Assembly (NCBI GenBank): GCA_031273385.1
Contig: JAISRY010000249.1
Location: 1 to 26,685, forward strand
Length of the DNA stretch: 26,685 bases
Source: Tannerellaceae bacterium
GTDB taxonomy: Bacteria; Bacteroidota; Bacteroidia; Bacteroidales; Tannerellaceae
Reading direction: 5' to 3'
Shown: one piece after another, positions 7,540-15,411 of the stretch
How the letters are laid out: each line of letters starts with the position of its first letter
Position numbering within the stretch: position 1 is the first letter of the stretch
Translations under genes and position numbers: made by a program
Notes under the pieces: generated by a model
What the model was told of the DNA's origin: nothing
What the model saw: the letters and a program-made list of their open reading frames with translations, nothing else
Database searches by the model: none

Positions 7540-8651
7540 AAACAGCTATTTCGCGCCCCTACCTGCTGCTGACGCCCGGGCCGCTGACCACCTCTTGCGG
7601 GGTCAAAGAGGCGATGTTGCACGATTGGTGTACGTGGGACGAGGACTATAACCGCCTGGTCGAGGATGTGCGTCGCCGCCTCCTGTCGCTGCCGGGCGGC
7701 GATATGAGCCGCTATACCACCGTGCTGATGCAGGGTAGCGGCACGTTTACGGTGGAATCGGTGGTCGGCAGCATGATGCCCGCGAAAGAGGGCAAACTCC
7801 TCGTGCTGGCAAACGGCGCCTACGGAGACCGGATCGCCACCATCGCACGCACCCTGCGGATCGACACCGTCGTACAGCGTGCAAAGGATGTCGAAATCCC
7901 TGATTTGACGCTCTTTGAGCAGGCCTTATCCCGCGACCGCTCCATTACGCACGTGGCAGCCGTCCATGTCGAAACGACGACCGGCATACTGAATCCCATA
8001 GTGGCTATCGCCGAAATCGCGAAGAGGCACGACCGCCGCCTCCTGATCGACTCGATGAGCGGTTTCGGGGGTATCGGGATGGATATTTCGGGGATGGATA
8101 TCGACTACGTCGTCAGTAGCGCCAACAAGTGCATACAGGGCGTTCCCGGCTTCGGGTTCGTGATCGCAAAAAGGGACGAACTGGCCAAATGCGAGGGGCG
8201 GGCGCGTTCCCATTCGTTAGACCTCTACGGCCAGTGGAGCCAGATGGAGAGCGGGAAAGGGAAGTGGCGTTTTACGTCGCCCACGCATGTCGTTCACGCC
8301 TTTTACCAGGCTCTGCTGGAGCTGGAAAAGGAGGGCGGTATCCCATCCAGGGAGGCGCGTTACCGGAACAACTGCCGGATTGTACAAGAGGGGATGGAGG
8401 GGTTGGGCTTTAAGCCGGTTATCCCCCGGCAATACCAATCGCCCATCATTACCGCTTTCTATCCCCCACAGCATCCCGGCTACCATTTCCCCCGCTTCTA
8501 TCAGGCGCTTAAACGGCGGGGATTTGTGATCTATCCGGGGAAACTGACCGAGGCGGAAACATTCCGCATCGGCCATATCGGCGATATACACGCGGAGGAT
8601 ATGCATCAGCTAATCAAGGCGGTAGAAGAATCAATGTATTGGACAAAATAA
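7536..8651 (+). CDS. phnW: 2-aminoethylphosphonate--pyruvate transaminase
   Basis: Cytosolic PLP aminotransferase (class V fold type) converting 2-aminoethylphosphonate plus pyruvate to phosphonoacetaldehyde plus alanine, the first step of AEP use. It has 371 residues, the normal PhnW length. Visible motifs: LLTPGPLTTS (11-20) at the N-terminus, QGSGTFTVES (66-75) for PLP phosphate, Asp172 in IDSMSGFGG for the pyridine nitrogen, Schiff-base Lys198 in SSANKCIQGVPGFGFVI, and Arg344 in ETFRIGHIGD for the substrate. The start overlaps the transporter stop by four bases, and phnX follows after 10 bp. The identity is strongly supported by the neighbouring phnX. Confidence 0.96.
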   Translation: MKTAISRPYLLLTPGPLTTSCGVKEAMLHDWCTWDEDYNRLVEDVRRRLLSLPGGDMSRYTTVLMQGSGTFTVESVVGSMMPAKEGKLLVLANGAYGDRIATIARTLRIDTVVQRAKDVEIPDLTLFEQALSRDRSITHVAAVHVETTTGILNPIVAIAEIAKRHDRRLLIDSMSGFGGIGMDISGMDIDYVVSSANKCIQGVPGFGFVIAKRDELAKCEGRARSHSLDLYGQWSQMESGKGKWRFTSPTHVVHAFYQALLELEKEGGIPSREARYRNNCRIVQEGMEGLGFKPVIPRQYQSPIITAFYPPQHPGYHFPRFYQALKRRGFVIYPGKLTEAETFRIGHIGDIHAEDMHQLIKAVEESMYWTK

Positions 8652-8661
8652 AAAACGGCTT

Positions 8662-9483
8662 ATGGACGAACGGAAAAAAATAAAAGGAATTATCTGCGAC
8701 TGGGCGGGAACGGTCATCGACTTCGGATGCATGGCGCCCGTCAGGGTCTTTGTCGAAGTATTTAAGAAGCGGGGGATCGACATCACGTTGGAAGAGGCGC
8801 GCAAACCGATGGGGCTGTCCAAAAAGGCGCACATACAGGCGATCTTGCACGAACCGCGCATCACCGCCCTCTGGCGGGAGCGGTACGGACAGCCTCCCGG
8901 CGAAGCGGACGTGGACAGCCTGTACGCCCTGGTGGAGCCGCAGCTGGCGGAGGAGGTAAAAGGCCACAGCGATCTCATAGACGGAACGATGGAGTTGCTG
9001 GCGTTTTGCCGTGAAAACGGCGTCAAGTTCGGGACGACGACCGGCTACACCGCCGCCATGATGCGGAATATCATTCCGGCGGTGGCCGAAAAAGGGTTTA
9101 TCCCGGACTGTATCGTCGCTTCGGACGAAGTCCCGGCAGGCCGTCCCTCTCCCTTTATGGTCTTTGAAAACATGAAACGGATGAACTGCTATCCCGCTTC
9201 GCAAATGGTGAAAATAGGAGATACCGTCGCCGATATCCAGGAGGGGTTGAACGCCGGTATGTGGACGATCGGGCTGACCCTTTCGGGGAATGAAACCGGC
9301 CTGGCCAGGAGCGAATTGGCGGCTCTCCCCGAATCCGAAATCCAGGAGTTAAGGTTCAGGGCAAGCAAACGGCTGTTAAAGGCCGGAGCGCACTATACCT
9401 GCGACGGCATCTGGTCTGTCCTCCCCGTATTGCGGGGAATCAACGAGAAAGGCTCGATCACGAACCGGATGGACGATTGGTGA
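8662..9483 (+). CDS. phnX: Phosphonoacetaldehyde hydrolase (phosphonatase)
   Basis: Cytosolic HAD-superfamily enzyme that cleaves the C-P bond of phosphonoacetaldehyde to acetaldehyde and phosphate; 273 residues, the usual length. Visible features: nucleophile Asp13 in CDWAGTVID, the cap-domain lysine Lys54 in PMGLSKKAHIQ that forms the Schiff base with the aldehyde, TTTGYT (125-130) as HAD motif II, SDEVPAGRPSP (154-164), and the acidic motif GDTVAD (186-191) with Asp187. The DWAGT signature and the PMGL-x-K motif separate it from other HAD phosphatases. It ends the phn operon. Its last 26 bases overlap the convergent 3' end of the methyltransferase gene. Confidence 0.96.
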   Translation: MDERKKIKGIICDWAGTVIDFGCMAPVRVFVEVFKKRGIDITLEEARKPMGLSKKAHIQAILHEPRITALWRERYGQPPGEADVDSLYALVEPQLAEEVKGHSDLIDGTMELLAFCRENGVKFGTTTGYTAAMMRNIIPAVAEKGFIPDCIVASDEVPAGRPSPFMVFENMKRMNCYPASQMVKIGDTVADIQEGLNAGMWTIGLTLSGNETGLARSELAALPESEIQELRFRASKRLLKAGAHYTCDGIWSVLPVLRGINEKGSITNRMDDW

Positions 9484-10660
9484 GCGCGGCGGGTTTCCGG
9501 CACTTGATGAGGACTTTCCCCTCTTTCGCGGTCGTTGTGGCGAAGAGGTAGGCCTCTCCGCCGTCGCGGATCTTTGTCCGCTGGCGTAAGGCCTCCGCCG
9601 TGAGGGGGAAGTTGCGGGTGGTGATATTGGCCTGCGGAATATATTGCGCCAGCGTTTTACACCGTTTGCCGGAAAAAGGGAACGCCTCTTCCACCTCGAA
9701 GATCCTGCCTGGGAAATCCTCCACCAGCCTGTCCGACGTGTACAGGTGGCTGTTTACGTGCAGTTTCTCTACCCCGTAACAAAAGGCGATACGTTTGAAC
9801 GCGCCGGCTTTCAGGATAGAGGCGTTCGGCTCGTACAGATAGGCCATCAGGCGGGGAGCAGGGCGGGAGGGCGCCGCTTTCTCCTCTTCCGCGAGGAAAG
9901 AGAACGCCTCCTCCTTTCCGGCTGTCGTAAAATGGACGCACCGTATGACGGGCGCTCTCCCCTCCCCGCCCCGTTTCATCACAAACAGCAGCTCCTTTAC
10001 CTCGTTCCTGACCGCAAGGACATGTACCTCGACGGTGGCCGGAAGAAGCGACAGGGTATGGCTGATATCCGCCATCGGCGACAGCTTGGCGACGACCGCC
10101 GGTGCGCGCTCCAGCAATACCGGCGCAAGCCTCTGCAGATCAGGCTCGCAGTCCTGCAGGGCGAACAGGCGTTTGTCCCCCTTTCCCCGTCGTGCCGGAT
10201 CAATATAAAAGAGGCCTGTCTCCGGCAAATCCGGCAACAGCGCGGCGGCATCGCCCTCCCATACCGTGATATTGGGGGCGTTAAGGGCGGCGAAGTTTTG
10301 CCGTGCGGCATCGCAATAGGCCCCGTTCCGCTCGATATAGGTCAACCGTTCGACGACGCGGGAGAGGAAAAAGCTATCGACCCCCATACCGCCCGTCAGA
10401 TCACAGACGTGTACCAGGCCGGCGGCCAACCGCTGCTTATAGCGTGCCGCCTGTTCGGAAGAGGATTGTTCGGCAGCCAGCCGGGAGGGGAAAATAACCC
10501 CCTCGTTGGCACACCATAGAGGAAGCTTTTCGCGCACCTGACGCCTGATCGCGATCTGTTCGACGACAAAAGGCATATCCACCTCCGGATACCGTGAAGC
10601 GTTCAACAACAGCCGGTTCAAGTCATCCCCGGCATGTTCCCGTATAAATTGCAATGTCAT
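9458..10660 (-). CDS. Class I SAM methyltransferase with THUMP-like C-terminal domain
   Basis: Predicted cytosolic methyltransferase, 400 residues from ATG 10660. The N-terminal stretch FIREHAGDDLNRLLLNASRYPEVD (5-28) is typical of a Bacteroidetes family. The SAM-binding motif is CDLTGGMGVDSFFLS (86-100), and FYIDPARRGKGDKRL (151-165) occupies the motif IV position. The C-terminal third (about 310-395, with NITTRNFPLTAEALRQ) fits the THUMP-like domain. Substrate unknown; RNA or protein are both possible. The open frame runs on to 10909, but that extension crosses the CTTAAG array and a promoter-like box, so I place the start at 10660. ATG 10672, four codons upstream, is an alternative. The 3' end overlaps phnX by 26 bp. 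Confidence 0.87.
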   Translation of the reverse strand: MTLQFIREHAGDDLNRLLLNASRYPEVDMPFVVEQIAIRRQVREKLPLWCANEGVIFPSRLAAEQSSSEQAARYKQRLAAGLVHVCDLTGGMGVDSFFLSRVVERLTYIERNGAYCDAARQNFAALNAPNITVWEGDAAALLPDLPETGLFYIDPARRGKGDKRLFALQDCEPDLQRLAPVLLERAPAVVAKLSPMADISHTLSLLPATVEVHVLAVRNEVKELLFVMKRGGEGRAPVIRCVHFTTAGKEEAFSFLAEEEKAAPSRPAPRLMAYLYEPNASILKAGAFKRIAFCYGVEKLHVNSHLYTSDRLVEDFPGRIFEVEEAFPFSGKRCKTLAQYIPQANITTRNFPLTAEALRQRTKIRDGGEAYLFATTTAKEGKVLIKCRKPAALTNRPSGS

Positions 10661-10727
10661 CGCCAACCTCATCAGAATCAGAATCAGGATTTTCAGGATT
10701 AAAGAATTTCCAGAATGAAATACACTG

Positions 10728-10735
10728 CAAAGATA
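10728..10735 (-). promoter_or_regulatory. Putative -7 box of the methyltransferase gene
   Basis: On the minus strand the bases read TATCTTTG, an exact TAnnTTTG match 68 bp before the ATG at 10660. The CTTAAG array begins 3 bp upstream of it, so the array occupies the region where a -33 element would be expected. Confidence 0.5.
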
Positions 10736-10738
10736 GTA

Positions 10739-10780
10739 CTTAAGACCATTAAATTCCTTAAGAATCTTAAGCTTTTTAAG
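10739..10780. repeat. Short CTTAAG array, 9-bp period
   Basis: Five positions at exact 9-bp spacing: CTTAAG at 10739, 10757 and 10766, with degenerate ATTAAA at 10748 and TTTAAG at 10775. It is the same design as the longer array at 3126-3230, and again sits next to a -7-like box. Confidence 0.75.
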
Positions 10781-10938
10781 GGGAATACCGAAAATACAAA
10801 ATGTCACCGAAAAGCCCGAATTTCTGACAATTTGTAAAGAAAATGCCCTTTTCGGCCAATGCGTTTTTTGTGCATTTTGATGAATTTTTCTCCATTTTTG
10901 GGCGGCCAAACCGCCATTTCGGGCGAAATGACAACGAT

Positions 10939-11045
10939 TTCATGAAAATCGTCCGAAATTATCTGGATCATATCCGGCAATTATCTGGATGCTTTTTGGG
11001 AGAATCCAGATCATTTCCGGGAATGATCCAGATGATTTTCCGGAA
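10939..11045. repeat. 22-bp-period array, ATCTGGAT/ATCCAGAT cores (locus 2)
   Basis: ATCTGGAT is at 10961 and 10983 (22 bp apart). Its reverse complement ATCCAGAT is at 11004 and 11026 (again 22 bp apart). The pairs face each other with a 21-bp step between them. Linkers include TATCCGGCAA, TTTTTGGGAGAA, TTTCCGGGAA and TTTTCCGGAAAA. The bases 10939-10960 form a degenerate further unit ending TCCGAAATT. Confidence 0.82.
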
Positions 11046-11300
11046 AAGTCCGGACGTTTTGTCAATAAGCCTTAATTGCGCGTTTATAAAGATTAAAATG
11101 ACAAAATTTAACGGCCAAATTGCTCCAAAACGCCACTCCGTTTCAAAGGGGAAAAATGAGCGGTTTTGTGCCTTATAATCATTTATATATGCCGGGAAAG
11201 CGTGTCTTCTTAACCCCCGTTTTCCCGCCATATTTCCGAGCGGCTCGTCCCGCGGGGCGATACAGCCGATTCTCAGAGGGGTAAAACTATCAAAAACTAT

Positions 11301-11344
11301 CATTTTGTCATTTCGCCGGAGACGGGTGGAAAAATGACAAAATG
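11301..11344. promoter_or_regulatory. 13-bp inverted repeat upstream of purH
   Basis: CATTTTGTCATTT (11301-11313) and AAATGACAAAATG (11332-11344) are perfect arms with an 18-base spacer, 54 bp before the purH -7 box. It could be an operator for a dimeric regulator or an RNA/DNA hairpin; no function can be assigned from sequence. Confidence 0.55.
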
Positions 11345-11397
11345 TTAGTTGGGCGCTTTTTTTTGGTATCGCATGACTTAACTTGGAAATAATTATC

Positions 11398-11405
11398 TAT
11401 TTTTG
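11398..11405 (+). promoter_or_regulatory. Putative -7 box of the purH-mre operon
   Basis: TATTTTTG matches TAnnTTTG exactly, 32 bp before the purH ATG. The surrounding ATTATCTATTTTTGT is identical to the sequence at the ricT-like promoter on the other strand (20364-20357). The nearest TTG upstream (11383) is too close for a standard -33 spacing. Confidence 0.6.
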
Positions 11406-11437
11406 TGCTTTAATAAAGTAAATCATAGAAATAGAAC

Positions 11438-12961
11438 ATGACTGCAACGAAACGAATGAAACGAGCGTTGGTCTCCGTTTACCATAAGGAGGGGTTGGAT
11501 GAACTTTTAATGAAGCTGCATGATGAAGGGGTGCGTTTTGTTTCGACCGGCGGTACGCAGGCTTTTATCGAATCGCTGGGCTTGCCCTGCGACGCGGTGG
11601 AAGACCTGACCGGCTATCCATCCATTCTGGGAGGCCGTGTGAAGACGCTGCATCCGAAAGTGTTTGGCGGTATCCTTGCCCGCAGGGAAAACGATACCGA
11701 CAAGGCACAGCTGGTGGAATACGATATCCCCGAAATTGACCTGGTCATCGTCGACCTCTACCCTTTTGAAGAGACGGCCGCTTCCGGCGCCGGCGAACAG
11801 GATATTATCGAGAAAATAGACATCGGCGGTATCTCGCTGATACGCGCGGCGGCGAAGAATTATAAAGATGTGGCGATCGTCGCATCGAAAACGCAATACC
11901 TCCCCCTGATGCATATACTGGAAGAAAAGGGGGCGGAGACTTCGCTTGAAGACCGCAGGTGGTTCGCTAAAGAGGCCTTTGCCGTCTCTTCGGGGTATGA
12001 TACGGCGATCTTCCGCTATTTTGACGGGCGGGAAGATTCCGCTTTCCGCGCGGCGGTGAACAATCCGATGCATCTGCGCTACGGGGAGAACCCCCATCAA
12101 AAGGCGCAGTTTTTCGGGGCGTTCGAAGAGATGTTCGACCAGATACACGGGAAAGAGATCTCCTATAACAACCTGTTGGATATTGACGCGGCGGTGAGCC
12201 TGATCGACGAATTCGACGAATTGACGTTCGCCATCCTCAAGCACAACAATGCCTGCGGGATCGCTTCGCGCGGCTCCGTCCTGGAGGCCTGGAAAGATGC
12301 GTTGGCCGGCGATCCGGTATCGGCTTTCGGCGGGATACTGGCGACCAATGTGGCGATCAACAGGGAGGTGGCGGAAGAGATCAATAAAATATTTTTCGAG
12401 GTGATTATCGCCCCCGATTATGATACGGACGCGCTGGATGTATTGATGCAGAAGAAGAACCGTATTATCCTGATCCGTAAAGAGTACGGGGGCTCTCCCA
12501 CGCAATACCGCTCGTTGTTGAACGGGGTGCTGGTGCAGGAGAAGGATTTGAGCATACAGGCGGAGAGGGAGCTGGAGGCGATGACCGTCAAGTCCCCCGA
12601 CGCCAGGGAGGTGGAAGACCTGCTGTTTGCCAACAAACTGGTCAAACACAGCAAGTCGAATGCCATCACGCTGGTGAAGAACAGGCAGCTTTGCGCCAGC
12701 GGGGTGGGGCAGACCTCCCGCGTCGATGCGTTGAAGCAGGCGATAGAGAAAGCCCATTCGTTCGGGTTTGACCTGAGCGGTGCGGTCATGGCTTCCGACG
12801 CTTTCTTTCCTTTCCCGGATTGTGTGGAGATTGCCGGCAAAGCCGGTATAACGGCTATCATACAGCCGGGGGGTTCCGTGAACGATAAGCTGTCGACGGA
12901 CTATTGTAACGAACATGGTCTGGCGATGGTAAAGACGGGCGTCCGTCACTTTAAACACTAA
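11438..12961 (+). CDS. purH: Bifunctional AICAR formyltransferase / IMP cyclohydrolase
   Basis: Catalyses the last two steps of de novo purine synthesis: formylation of AICAR with 10-formyl-THF and ring closure to IMP. It has 507 residues, the usual bacterial length. The N-terminal MGS-like cyclohydrolase domain (about 8-195) shows STGGT (36-40), GGRVKTLHPKVFGG (65-78) and DLVIVDLYPFEET (101-113). The formyltransferase domain (about 200-507) shows RYGENPHQ (214-221), EISYNNLLDID (240-250) and the catalytic Lys268-His269 in LKHNNACG. The C-terminus has ASDAFFPFPDC and IQPGGSV. ATG 11438 is used; ATG 11456 is a possible alternative. It is the first gene of the cluster, 25 bp before mreB, and is probably co-transcribed with it. 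Confidence 0.98.
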   Translation: MTATKRMKRALVSVYHKEGLDELLMKLHDEGVRFVSTGGTQAFIESLGLPCDAVEDLTGYPSILGGRVKTLHPKVFGGILARRENDTDKAQLVEYDIPEIDLVIVDLYPFEETAASGAGEQDIIEKIDIGGISLIRAAAKNYKDVAIVASKTQYLPLMHILEEKGAETSLEDRRWFAKEAFAVSSGYDTAIFRYFDGREDSAFRAAVNNPMHLRYGENPHQKAQFFGAFEEMFDQIHGKEISYNNLLDIDAAVSLIDEFDELTFAILKHNNACGIASRGSVLEAWKDALAGDPVSAFGGILATNVAINREVAEEINKIFFEVIIAPDYDTDALDVLMQKKNRIILIRKEYGGSPTQYRSLLNGVLVQEKDLSIQAERELEAMTVKSPDAREVEDLLFANKLVKHSKSNAITLVKNRQLCASGVGQTSRVDALKQAIEKAHSFGFDLSGAVMASDAFFPFPDCVEIAGKAGITAIIQPGGSVNDKLSTDYCNEHGLAMVKTGVRHFKH

Positions 12962-12986
12962 AGGTTATAACATACGAAAAACAAAC

Positions 12987-14006
12987 ATGGGATTATTTTC
13001 TTTTACTCAAGAGATAGCGATGGACCTGGGGACGGCGAATACCATTATTATCAGTAATGGCAAGATCGTGGTGGATGCTCCTTCGGTAGTGGCGTTGGAC
13101 AGGCGTACGGACAAGGTGCTGGCCGTTGGCGAGCAGGCGCGCCAGATGCATGGTAAGACACACGAAAATATCCGGACGATCCGCCCCCTCCGCGATGGCG
13201 TGATTGCCGACTTCTTTGCCGCAGAGCAGATGATTCGCGGGATGATCAAAATGATCAGTCCCAAAAACCGCTGGTTCTCCCCCTCGCTCCGTATCGTGGT
13301 CTGTATTCCATCGGGCAGTACCGAAGTGGAGTTGCGCGCCGTCCGCGATTCGGCCGAACATGCCGGCGGACGGGACGTTTACATGATCTATGAGCCGATG
13401 GCCGCCGCGATCGGTATCGGGATCGACGTGGAGGCGCCCGAGGGGAATATGGTGGTGGATATCGGCGGTGGGACGACGGAGATTGCCGTGATCTCGCTGG
13501 GCGGTATCGTGTCGAACAAGTCTATCCGTATCGCCGGGGACGACCTGACGGCGGATATTATGGAGTATATGCGCCGGCAGCATAATGTGAAAGTGGGCGA
13601 ACGGACGGCGGAACAGATCAAGATAAACGTAGGCTCCGCCCTGACCTTCCTGGACAACCCTCCCGAAGATTACATCGTTCACGGCCCGAACCAGATGACG
13701 GCCCTGCCGATGGAGGTGTCGGTCTCCTATCAGGAGATCGCGCATTGCCTGGAGAAGTCGTTTTCGAAGATGGAAGCGGCTATTCTGAGCGCACTGGAGC
13801 AAACGCCTCCCGAACTGTATGCCGATATCGTGCGCAACGGGATCTACCTGGCCGGTGGCGGCGCGTTGATGAGGGGGTTGGACAAGCGGTTGACGGAAAA
13901 GATCAATATCCAGTTCCATGTCGCCGAAGACCCGCTGCATGCCGTCGCTAAGGGGACGGGCATCGCCCTGAAGAATATTGATAAATTTAATTTCCTGATC
14001 AGGTAA
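12987..14006 (+). CDS. mreB: Rod-shape actin homologue MreB
   Basis: Bacterial actin that forms membrane-associated filaments and guides lateral wall synthesis; 339 residues, normal length. Nucleotide-binding motifs are clear: phosphate 1 MDLGTANT (12-19), EPMAAAIG (136-143), phosphate 2 DIGGGTTEIAVIS (158-170) and the adenosine motif LAGGGALMRG (288-297). The hydrophobic N-terminal MGLFSFTQ may help bind the membrane. It follows purH by 25 bp and precedes mreC by 39 bp, in the order mreB-mreC-mreD-mrdA-rodA. Confidence 0.98.
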   Translation: MGLFSFTQEIAMDLGTANTIIISNGKIVVDAPSVVALDRRTDKVLAVGEQARQMHGKTHENIRTIRPLRDGVIADFFAAEQMIRGMIKMISPKNRWFSPSLRIVVCIPSGSTEVELRAVRDSAEHAGGRDVYMIYEPMAAAIGIGIDVEAPEGNMVVDIGGGTTEIAVISLGGIVSNKSIRIAGDDLTADIMEYMRRQHNVKVGERTAEQIKINVGSALTFLDNPPEDYIVHGPNQMTALPMEVSVSYQEIAHCLEKSFSKMEAAILSALEQTPPELYADIVRNGIYLAGGGALMRGLDKRLTEKINIQFHVAEDPLHAVAKGTGIALKNIDKFNFLIR

Positions 14007-14045
14007 TAGTTATCCCTTATCAAGTCGCCTTTTGCCGATTGAATT

Positions 14046-14900
14046 ATGCATAAATTGCTCGATTTTCTAATAAGGAAGAGACATTGGTTCCTGTTCGTGC
14101 TGCTCGAAATCATTTCGTTGACGCTCGTATACCGGAACAATGCGTATCAGCGGAATATCATGTTCGGTACGGCTAATGTCGTCACGGCTAAAATACTCTC
14201 CCTCTCGGGCAGCGTCAACTCCTATCTGAACCTGCGGGAACAGAACAGGGCGTTGCTCGAGCGCAACGGGGCGTTGGAGATGGATCTCCTGATGCTGCGT
14301 GACCAGATGGAGGCTATGATAGCGGATACGGTGTCGTTCCGCGGTTTTGTGCCCGATTCGACCGAGCGCTTTCCCTACGATTTCATCATGGCCAAGGTGG
14401 TGTACAACAGCGTGACCTACGCCTCGAATTACATCACGCTGAACAAAGGGCTGAAAGACGGCGTGTCGCCCGACATGGGCGTCATTTCGGAGAATGGCGT
14501 CGTGGGGATTATTTTGACGGTGTCGGACTATTATTCGGTCGCTATTCCGATCTTGAACCCCAAGTTCCGGTTGAGCTGCAAGGTGTTGGGCAGCAATTCT
14601 TTCGGGTCGATGAGCTGGAACGGGCGCAGTACGCGGTACGCCAATCTGGACGAGCTGCCCCGCCATGTGGAGTTCCAGATCGGGGACACGATCGTGACCA
14701 GCGCCTATTCCAAGATATTTCCCGAAGGGCTTATGGTCGGCTTCGTCTCCTCTTTCGAGAAGCAGCGGGACGACAACTTTTATTCGTTGAAGATTGAACT
14801 GACGACGGATTTTCATCGCCTCAACAATGTGATGATTATCCGCAATTACCATCAGGCGGAACAAAAACAGGTAGAACGGGAGGCGCGCGGACATGATTGA
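14046..14900 (+). CDS. mreC: Rod-shape protein MreC
   Basis: Bitopic inner-membrane protein with a periplasmic body that links MreB/MreD to the PBP2-RodA wall synthase. It has 284 residues. A short basic cytoplasmic start is followed by one membrane segment (about 13-30), a coiled-coil-like stretch (about 58-92, with LREQNRALLERNGALEMDL) and the beta-rich MreC domain (about 115-270) containing YITLNKGLKDGVSPDMGVIS and GVVGI. It lies 39 bp after mreB and overlaps mreD by 8 bp, consistent with coupled translation. Confidence 0.95.
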   Translation: MHKLLDFLIRKRHWFLFVLLEIISLTLVYRNNAYQRNIMFGTANVVTAKILSLSGSVNSYLNLREQNRALLERNGALEMDLLMLRDQMEAMIADTVSFRGFVPDSTERFPYDFIMAKVVYNSVTYASNYITLNKGLKDGVSPDMGVISENGVVGIILTVSDYYSVAIPILNPKFRLSCKVLGSNSFGSMSWNGRSTRYANLDELPRHVEFQIGDTIVTSAYSKIFPEGLMVGFVSSFEKQRDDNFYSLKIELTTDFHRLNNVMIIRNYHQAEQKQVEREARGHD

Positions 14901-15411
14901 TAATGTGATTAAAGGGATCGTCTATTTTATTACGCTGGTACTTATCCAGGTGTTGGTCTTGAATAACATTCATTTCCTCCGGCTGGCCACCCCTTTCCTG
15001 TACCTCTATTTTATCGTCAAATTGCCCGTCGGTACGTCGTCGGTGAATACGACCTTTCTATCGTTCCTTATCGGGATGATCATCGACCTGTTTTCCAATA
15101 CGCCGGGGATGCATGCGGCGGCGTGTACGTTCGCCGGATTTTCGCGACAGGCGATGATCAAGCTGTATATGGGAAAAGACCTTGCCGAGGGGCTTTCCCC
15201 CTCTTTCAGGACGTTTGGGTACGGCGGCTTTTTCCGTTATGCCGTTACCTTTGTGATCCTGCACCATGCGACGCTGTTCCTGATCGAGTCGCTGACGCTG
15301 TTCGATCCCCTGTTCCTTGTCATCCGCATCGTGGCGAGCGTGGTGGTGACGACGCTCCTGCTGTGTATCGTTGAGTCGTTCAATATCGAATCCCAGAAGA
15401 GTGGAGAATAA
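14893..15411 (+). CDS. mreD: Rod-shape protein MreD
   Basis: Small polytopic inner-membrane protein of the elongasome, 172 residues with about five to six hydrophobic segments. Members of this family diverge strongly, and the call rests on size, hydrophobicity, the segment FLIGMIIDLFSNTPGMHAAA (59-78) typical of Bacteroidetes MreD, and its place between mreC and mrdA. It overlaps mreC by 8 bp. Its 3' end overlaps the ATG-initiated frame of mrdA by 41 bp, unless mrdA uses a later start. Confidence 0.9.
   Translation: MIDNVIKGIVYFITLVLIQVLVLNNIHFLRLATPFLYLYFIVKLPVGTSSVNTTFLSFLIGMIIDLFSNTPGMHAAACTFAGFSRQAMIKLYMGKDLAEGLSPSFRTFGYGGFFRYAVTFVILHHATLFLIESLTLFDPLFLVIRIVASVVVTTLLLCIVESFNIESQKSGE

Larger units (their letters stand above)
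10661..11437. other. Divergent intergenic region rich in short repeats
   Basis: This 777-bp gap between the methyltransferase (-) and purH (+) has no credible gene. It contains the 13-mer GAAAATCCTGATT (on the - strand, 10682-10694), a -7 box for the methyltransferase (10728-10735), a CTTAAG array (10739-10780), a 22-bp-period array with ATCTGGAT/ATCCAGAT cores (10939-11045), an inverted repeat (11301-11344) and a -7 box for purH (11398-11405). Open frames here are short, low-complexity or end in the repeats. Confidence 0.8.

Noticed and set aside
10661..10909. N-terminal extension of the methyltransferase to ATG 10909
   Set aside because: It would include the -7 box and CTTAAG array and encode low-complexity LKILK residues not found in the family.
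11507..12958. 483-codon minus-strand open frame opposite purH
   Set aside because: Antisense shadow; purH is complete on the plus strand with catalytic motifs.
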